From Dromiciops gliroides (lineage: Eukaryota > Chordata > Mammalia > Microbiotheria > Microbiotheriidae): a stretch of 64,000 nt of DNA. The stretch is from contig NC_057861.1 in assembly GCF_019393635.1 (NCBI RefSeq), positions 78,995,327 to 79,059,326 on the forward strand, read 5' to 3'. Each line of letters opens with the position of its first letter. The first letter of the stretch is position 1. The translations under genes and the position numbers were made by a program. Shown one piece after another: positions 22,301-31,300 of the stretch. The notes beneath the pieces were generated by a model. It did no database searches and was not told the origin of the DNA. It was given only the letters and a program-made list of their open reading frames with translations.

Positions 22301-25300
22301 CTTTACAGTGGTATCCTCCCCCTCCCCATATTCCCATAAGGCTTCCCTCTCAACCTTTCCAGCAAGCTGACAAGTAGATCCAGGAGTCATCTGCACAAAG
22401 ATGACCATTGAAACCATGGGAACTGATGAGATCACCAGGTGAAACAATATAGAGGGAGAAAAGAAGATGGCCTAAGTTTTGTGGTTAGCTTAGCTTGGAT
22501 AAGGATCCAGCAAGAAGATTGAAAAGGAGCAGTGCACTAGGTAGCAGAACCAGGACAGAATATGGTCTGTGAAGTCCATACCTATGGCATCTCCTTTTTA
22601 CATTTGACAGATAACCTGTCTTGCCCATGACTACAGGGAGTTAGTAGCAGAGCTGGGATTCTAGCCCAAGTCTTGTGACTAAGGTCACTAATTCTCTTTC
22701 TTTCCTATGACATCTCTCAGTTTTTAGACTTCTTTAGTGACAGCATTTGCACATACTGTAGAGAAGTAGCAACAGTAATCTGGATTGAATCAAAGTGATA
22801 AATAATTATGATAATTTAATATTTCTTTAACAGTTTAAGGTTTCTAAAAGTGCTTTGCTCACAACCACCTTTATTTAACATATGAGGCCACCAAGACCCA
22901 AAGAGCAGTGACTGGCTCATGATCACAAAGCTAGTAGGTTTCAGTTAGGCTTCAAACAAGCCTGCTTTCCAAATCCAGGACTTTCCCCACTATTCCAGAC
23001 TGCTTACCTTAGCTATTGTTATATGGTATGGTTTACAGTCCTAAGCATTAACTGTGCATATGTATGCAAGTGTCTGAGGCTGGATTTGAACTCGGGTACT
23101 CCTGAATCCAAGACCAGTGTTTATCCACTGTGCAACCTAGCTGCCCCCCAGTAACCACATTTTTTAAACAAAATAAAGGCAGAGTGGTATAATGGAAAGA
23201 GAGCTGGCCTCTGGTTCAGAAAGACTTGAATTCAAGTCTTGACTCTGATACGCTTCAAGCAGATAAGACTTTTAAGTGTAGGAACAAGTTTTGATCTATT
23301 TCAGAAGGAGTTAACACACTGGAAGTTTCCTCCCTCAATAAAATTGCAAGGCTGGCCCAAAATGCAAGGAGCCTCTCCTAAACTATTAGGTGTACCTTTC
23401 GGTCCTTCTGTCCTTCCTTCCTTGTCATGATTGGCCCCAGTCAGGGCCCTAGGGCGCTTACACTCATCTGTGTTTCATCTCTTTCATCTGTAAAATGGGG
23501 ATAAAATGGACTTTCAGGCCAAAGGATGTTTTTTTAAAGATAATTTGTACCAGCCAGTGGTACTTTTCTATTTCTGGTTTGGTTTTTTTTTTTTTTAATT
23601 ATCAACTATTTTTTTTCTCCTAAAAAAACTCAACAAATATGCAAACAAAAACAGATTCCCACATTGACCAGCAGGTGGTATTTTGTGAGTGTTTAGAAGA
23701 GGGGTTCTTATTTAACCCTTTTGGTGTCTTGAAGTCCTTTGGCAGTCTGGTGAAGCCCTGTCTATGAACTCCTTTTCAGAATGTTTTTAAATGAATAAAA
23801 CAAAATACAGAATCACAAAGGAAATCCATTATATTGAGCTGTATTTAAAAAAAAAAAAAACCAAATTCACAGACCTCAGGTGAGGAACCCTTCATTTAGA
23901 CTATTAACTATGAGTATACTTTGAAATCAGCACCTGGAATAGACTCTTGGAACCTCCTTTGTCAGAAGCCCAAGAGGGCACAGTCACTTCTCTAGAGGCA
24001 GTTTTCCTTTAAGAGAATGTGCTATGAATTTATATAACTGGGCCCAGGAACACATGCAGCCACCACCTGTCACTTATCAACACAGGTTTTTTTTGGCTCG
24101 GCACAAATCCTAATTAATGTTCCTTTGCCAATAACATCCTTATAGGAATCTGGTCCACAGATTCCTACATTGTTTGAATTATAATAGGTAGGAAATTAGG
24201 ATCCATTGAATGCACTTCACAAAGTGTTATTATTGAAAGATTTTTGAGCTGAAGAATATAACCAAATTTATACATTTTTTTAAAAGATTCTGGAAACAAT
24301 ATGATGGATGGATTGGAGTGATGAGAGAATGGAAATGGGAAAAGCTGTTGTTGAGACCATTATAAAACCTGGGAAGACTTAATATGAACTGATGCAGAGT
24401 GAAGTGAGTGGAACCAGGAATATGATTTATACAATAACAGCATTGTAAAGACAAACAACCTTAAAAGACTTTAAGAACTCTCATCAACCAATATTCCAGA
24501 AGACTCACAATGAACCATGTTACCTACCTCCTGACTGATATAGTGGTTTCAGGCTGTAAATATGACATTTGTTGGACACGGCCAGTGTAGGAATTGTTTT
24601 GCTTGGTTATGCATATCTGTTTTGTTTTTAATGGGGGGGAGGTAGACAGTAGATTTGTATTAATTGAAAGATCAAAAAGAACTTTGAAAGACTTAAAAAC
24701 TGACTGGAGGAATGATGAACCATAATTCTAGAGGACTGGTGAAAAAGCATGCTACTGACTTCCTGACAGAGTGGTGATGGTCTCAAAATGAAGAATGATA
24801 CATACATATTTGGATATGGCCGGTGCAGGAATTTGTTTTATTTTTCTATGTATATTCCTTCCAAGGGTGTTTCTTTTCTTCCTTTTTTTTTTTTTAATAA
24901 AGAGAAGGAAGGATGAATAGGGAATAATTATAGGGCTTCTTACCCTTCCCCATGAACAAAAGAGAAGAAAACAAGGAATCACAAACAAGCTGAGGACAGC
25001 TCTGAAAGTTACATGTTGATATTGTATATTCAAAAATCGATCTCTACATAATAGAGATGCACAGCTTCATATATAATTCTCTTCTGTTCAACAGTACATA
25101 TGGAAAGGGGCAGCGAGGTGGCACAGTGGATAAAGCACCAGCCCTGGATTAAGGACGACCTGAATTCAAATGTGGCCTTAGACACTTGGCATTTACTAGC
25201 TGTGTGACCCTGAGCAAGTCACTTAACCCTCATTGCCCCGAAAAAACGAAAAGAAAAAAAAATATATGTGGAAATGCGCATTTTATTTAGTGTTGATAAG

Positions 25301-28300
25301 TTCAGAATACAAATTAAAATTTTTAAAAAGTTTATTTCAGTGCTCCAAGCAGGTGGTAAATGAGCAACTGTATTATGTTGGTATGCAGTAGGAATACAGA
25401 AGGTATGAGAGGTGTTGCAGAGAAGGAATTGATAGGATCTGATAGCAGCTGATATGAGGAATGAGGACAAGAAGAACCTTAAGGTGATAGTGGTATTACT
25501 GAGATAATGAAGTCAGAAGGAGCAAATTTGGGGGAAAGATAATCTTGGTTTTGGACAGAGCAGTTCTTATATTAGCTTGGCCTATCCATGAGCAATTGAT
25601 ATTTTTCCAGTTGTTTAGATCTGATTTTATTTATGTGAAAAGTGTTTTGTAATTGTGTTCATATAGATCCTAGGTTTGCCTTAGCAGGTAGACTCCCCAA
25701 TATTTTATATTTCCTATGGTTATTTTAAATGGAATTTTTCTTTTTCTCTTGCTTTGTTGGTCAAATATAGAAAATCTGATGATTTATGTGGGTTTATTTT
25801 ATATCCTGCAACTTGGGCAGAGCATTTCTTTAAAAAAAAAAAAACTAGTTAAGTTTAAGCAGTCTTTGCCACAAGGACTATATGCTATTATCATAGCATA
25901 TATTAATTTAAACTCAAAGGCTTATAATTGAGTTCTTCCTCTCTTGGATTGAACTTAAAATGGAAATTGCTACTGACATGAACTTGAACTCAACATCTGT
26001 GTACAAATGAAATGGAATGTGACCAAAGTCCCAGCACAATCAATAGGAGAAGTTACTGCTCTAGTGAGTCCATTCATCTCTTTATACTGTTTTTTTCTGC
26101 CTTTATATGTCTCTGTGGCAAGGATTTGGGGTTTCATAAGTCTCAGAGAATTTCCTGAGCTTCAGAGAACACTTAGTTCTTGATCAGGATAGAGGTTGAA
26201 AGCTAATATGGGGGCAGCTAGGTGGCACAGTGGATAGAGCACTGGCCCTGGAATCAGGAGTACCTGAATTCAAATCCGGCCTCAGACACTTAACACTTAC
26301 TAGCTGTGTGACCCTGAGCAAGTCACTTAACCCCAATTGCCTCACTTTAAAAAAAAGAAAAAGAAAAAGAAAGGTAATATGGTTGGAGGCGGCTAAGTGG
26401 TGCAGTGGATAAAGCACCGGCCCTGGATTCAGGAGTACCTGAGTTAAAATCCAGTCTCAGACACTTGACACTTACTAGCTGTGTGACCCCGGGCAAGTCA
26501 CTTAAACCCCATTGCCCCAGAAAAAAAAAAAAAGGTAATATGGTTAAGGATGGGCAAGCTGGGAAAAAGAAGTGAGCTACAGAGAAAGTCCTCTTCCTTT
26601 CATGTCCCCTCCCAAAATGAGAAGAGAACAAAAGGTGAGAAGAAATCACAACAAGCTTTTTCTGAAAGTTGCATGTTGAATTTTTAACATACTTATAAAT
26701 AAAAGCAAGCTCTACATAATAGAGATGCAGCTTTATGTGTCATCTCCTGTTCTACAATGTAATATGGAAATGCTTATTTTATTAGGTATTAAGTTCAGGA
26801 TTTTTAAAAATGAAAAAAAGGGGAAAATATTATTTTTGGCCAGCTCGGGGCTTGTGAGAGGATCAATAAATGTTGATTATTTGGCATTTCCAGAATACTT
26901 TACATTTGGTAAAGGTTTTACAGGGCTTAATAATCCCTCCCAACAATCCCAGGAAGTAACTGTATGTTATCCCCATGACCAGAGGAAACATACTGGTACC
27001 AGTCATTACCTAGTAAGTTCTCTTGACTCTGAGCTTCTAGCAGGTACATTCCAGGTCCAAATGACAAAATCACACAAGGTTTAGAGCTAGATGGGATGTT
27101 AAAGGTAGAGATTTACTCTGTTTCCCTCATTTTAGTATTTTTTTGGTTTTTGGTTTTTTTGCGGGGCAATGAGGGTTAAGTGACTTGCCCAGGGTCACAT
27201 AGCTAGTAAGCGTCAAGTGTCTGAGGCTGGATTTGACCTCAGGTCCTCCTGAATCCAGGGCTGGTGCTTTATCCACTGTGCCACCTAGCTGCCCCTAGAC
27301 TCTACTCTTACCACACCATTCAGGCTGCTTTCTCCAACTCCCTTGTTTTGAAGAGAAGAAAACAAGTCAAGTAAAGGAACAAAGCTTGCCCTGAGTTACA
27401 GTTAGTTAGCAGACCCTGAACTAAGACCAAGTCTTCTAACTTTGAGTGCAGAGCTCATTTTATCTCACCAGTCTAAAATAGAATCTCAGTAGCACTTCAG
27501 AGACTCCCAGCAGAGCCCACCCTACCTCACTCTTTTTTCTCTGTCACTTATTCTTTGTCCAGGAAAAGTGGACGCTCACAACGTAATGGCGAGTGCTCCA
27601 TCAGACAAGAACCTGTGGCATTTTCAGGTGAGTTAAGAGCCCTGGAGAAAGTTGATAGAGTAGTAGGAGATTAGCTTCATTTGCTTTTGGTAGTCTAGGT
27701 CCCCAGACGAGTTCATTGTAGCTCATTTAGGGCCCCCTGGGGATTTTGATTTTCATCTATATTTTGTTGGGTCAGGTCTGTGAGTGGGAGAAATTTGTTA
27801 CTGATATATCAGGGACATCGGGATACTTGATAATTGAAGGCATTTCCTATCTTACTGGGGGCAGGAGGCAGCTCTCCTACAAAGAAATACCTTCCTGCCA
27901 CTCTCATTTGGATTTGCTTTATTGTGTCTTGGTTTCTCATAAAGTCACTGGTTTCCATTTGTTCAATCCTAATTCTTAGGCAATTATTTTCATCAGAGAG
28001 CTTTTGTACCTCCTTTTCCATTTGGCCAATTTGACTTTTCGAGCCGTTGACTTTTTTCTCATGTTTTTCCTGCATCACCCTCATTTCTCTTTCCATTTTT
28101 TCCTCTACCTCTCTAACTGTATCTTCAAAGTCCTTTTTGAGCACCTCTATGGCCTGAGACCAATTCGTATTTTTCTTGGAAGCTTTAGATATAGGGGCCC
28201 TGATGTTGACATCTTCCTGGTTTTTTTTTTTTAAGTGAGGCAATTGGGGTTAATTGACCTGCCCAGGGTCACACAGCTAGTAAGTGTTAAGTGTCTGAGG

Positions 28301-31300
28301 CTAGATTTGAACTCAGGTCCTCCTGACTCCAGGGCCAGTGCTCTATCCACTGCACCATCTAGCTGCCCTGACGTCTTCCTTGTTACTGAAGAAACTTTCT
28401 ATGGTCCTAACCTTTCTCTGTCGGCTCATCTTGCCTTTCTTTTACTTGACTTTTAGCTCCTTAAAGTGGGGCACTGTTTCCAGGTTGCAGTATCCCAAGC
28501 TTAAGAAGTCCCAGGTGGTATGATTTAAAGATAATCAGGTTCTTCACTCGCCCGGCCTGTTTCCTGGTCCTAGATGACCCCAAACCAACTTGCCGATCAA
28601 CCAGCTTTGTGTGTTGTGGTTGTTAGCTCTGACGAGCCTGTGCCCCTCCCCGACCTGGGCCACTGCTACAAGCCTACTTCCTAGTCCTCAGCAGGGGTGT
28701 AAAATCCAAGTTCTGCCTTAGCACCAGCATAGACCCCTGTAGTCTCCCCCCTGCCCAGGGTTCAGCCCACTCACCAGACTGTGAGCTTAGTTCCAGACAA
28801 CACTGGTGCTTCAGCTGATTCAGAGGCTCTGGGGGTCTCCTTCTCTGGTGAGGCCTTCCTGGGACGGGATCTGTGTCAGGGTGACTGTGGGGTTGGGTTC
28901 AACTCCTGTATTAGCACAGCAGCTCCCTCCTTCTGACCTTCCAAGCCTTCTTGGTTAGAAGATGATTTCAGCACATTCTTCTGTGAGTTTTGCTGCTCCG
29001 GGCATTTTCCTATGGCGTAATTTGGATGTTTTTTGGAGTGATCGTGTCATGAGTTCGGGAGTTCACTGCCTTTCCTCCGCCATCTTGGGTCCGCCTTGGT
29101 TCAGTCCCCCTTCCTGCCACTCTCAACCCACTGGAAAGACCCAAGGCTCTAATCTTACCTCATAATCAGCCAACTGAAATTGACCAGCTCTGCTTTAACT
29201 TGACTTGTTTTGAGCATGGCAGTATTGTGTAGTGGATAGAGTTCTGTACTTAGAGTCAGGAAGACCAAGGTTCACTCACCATTAACACTGTGTTAGCATG
29301 ACCAAATTACCTAACCTCTCTCAGCTTGAGTTTCCTTATCCATAAAATGGGAATAATACCCATGGTACCTATCTGAAAGGATTGTTGCCAAGTTCATATG
29401 AGATCAAATAAAGTAAGCACCTACTATATGTAAAGCTCTTTTCAAACCTAAAGGCACTGTATAATTCTCAGCTGGTTTTCATCTTTGGCACAGAATTTGG
29501 GCTGTAAGACAACTCATTCAAACACCGAAGTACTTCAGAACTGCTCCATAGTTTTTTTTGCCACCAAGCCCCACATCCTGCCTATTGTATTGGCTGAGGT
29601 TTCTCCTGCTGTCACCAGAAAGCATGTCCTTGTCTCAGTGGCTGCTGGTGTCTCTCTGCACACCCTGGAGAAGGTAAGTATTCTGAGCCTTCTTTCCCCA
29701 AGATAGTTTCCTTTCTCTCCTTTCTCCCCAGCTTTCTAGCATGAAGAGCACAGCTATATGCTTTGGCTTGCCCTTGACTTCCAGAAATGACTTTAGCTCT
29801 GAGATAGGCTCTTCCCCGCTATATTTCCACTGTTCATGTCTGGCTGCTGACAACTGGATCCCAATCTCCACTTACTCCATCTCTATTTCCACTTCTGATT
29901 TACTCATTTAGAACACAAAGCTCAAGTTAACTCAGTCTTATTGGACTGTGAGGCATTGAGGCGGGAGGAGAGAGAAGGGAGAATCACATACCACACTATA
30001 TATCATAGCAAGGCCTTGAGTGACTGACTGCAGTAGAATTTATAGCCTGGAACGATGGAAAGTTAATCAAAATTCATTCCAAAGGTTAGATGGAGTAGGA
30101 TTATGCCTCAGCTTGGCAGACAGAAAAAGGAAAGTTATATCTGGTTTGGTGCTTAAGGCATGGCACTCCAGATGAAGATGAAGATGAAGAATAGTCCTCT
30201 TCTGTGGACACTTCAGTTATGTTGAATTGAAGCCCCTACTCTATGTCTGTCATGAGTCATTTTGAAATACACCAGTTTTCTTCCAAGGCTGTCCAGCACT
30301 GGAGCAGGCTGTCTTGGAGAATCTTGCTTGCCTTCTCACAGTAGGTCTTTAGGCAGAGACTAGATGACTGCTTATTAGGAAACAGGGTGGAGCATATTCT
30401 TTGTCAAGTATTAGTTGGAGTGTGTGATCTATGTGGTCACTTCTAACTAGATTTTTTTTTTACATCTCAGAGTCTGAAAATTCTTCTAGTGATCCTTATC
30501 TTTTCTTTGCAGCTGCTACCCCCTAAGTCAAGGGTGCTCCGGATCATGCCTAATCTACCTTGCAGAGTCCAGGAAGGTGCAGTGGTAATGGCTCGAGGCC
30601 GCCATGCTGAGAAGTGTGAAACAGAATACCTACAAAAGCTCTTATCTGTCTGTGGTCTCTGTGAGGAGGTACCAGAGGCCTACATCAACATCCACACAGG
30701 CCTCAGTGGCAGTGGTGTAGCCTATGTGAGTGCTATAGAATCACAGGACCCATGAACGGGGTTCTCTGCCTTCCAGTGACAGGATCTAAGATCATTCTAG
30801 AGCTGGATGACAGACAGGGCTTTCCTTCTGTATATAATGGGATATAGTCCCTTTCCATCATGTAGGGTCCACTGCTTTGCACAAATTCCCTTTTGAACTA
30901 TGCCCCATTCTTCCATTTGCCCATGTGACCCAGTTGATTCCTGATTATCTTTGAGGGATTGTTAGCATTATCTGACACTTTGAAGCCAATCTCTTTCCAA
31001 AAATTCGAAGCTTCTTACTTAGCTTATGATGAGGATCTGGATCTTATTGGCCAAAGAACTTGGAATGGTGGAAATTAAGGCATTGGTTTGAATCCTGGCT
31101 TTAAGAGACTTTTTATTTGTATCCCTAGTACCTGGCACATAATAAGCATTTATTAAGGACATTCTGTGTGCCAAGTACTGTGCTAAGTTCTAAGGATAGA
31201 GAGAAAAAGGAAAAAACAAATCACCTCTCTGAGCCTTGGTTTCTTCTTCTTGAAACATGAAGGCCTGATATTAAATGATCCCTAAGGTCCCTTATATTTC

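Larger units (their letters stand above)
13398..27562 (+). other. PYCR3: PYCR3 intron 1 (14.2 kb)
   Basis: Longest intron, filled with interspersed repeats listed separately. The sequence between them (for example 13.4-13.9, 19.8-21.0, 23.1-24.2 and 25.5-26.1 kb) shows no coding exon or recognised element beyond MIR-like scraps. Confidence 0.9.
27628..29493 (+). other. PYCR3: PYCR3 intron 2
   Basis: Mostly occupied by an antisense L1 5' fragment with a SINE in it and, at 29205-29460, a MIR-like repeat. Confidence 0.9.
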
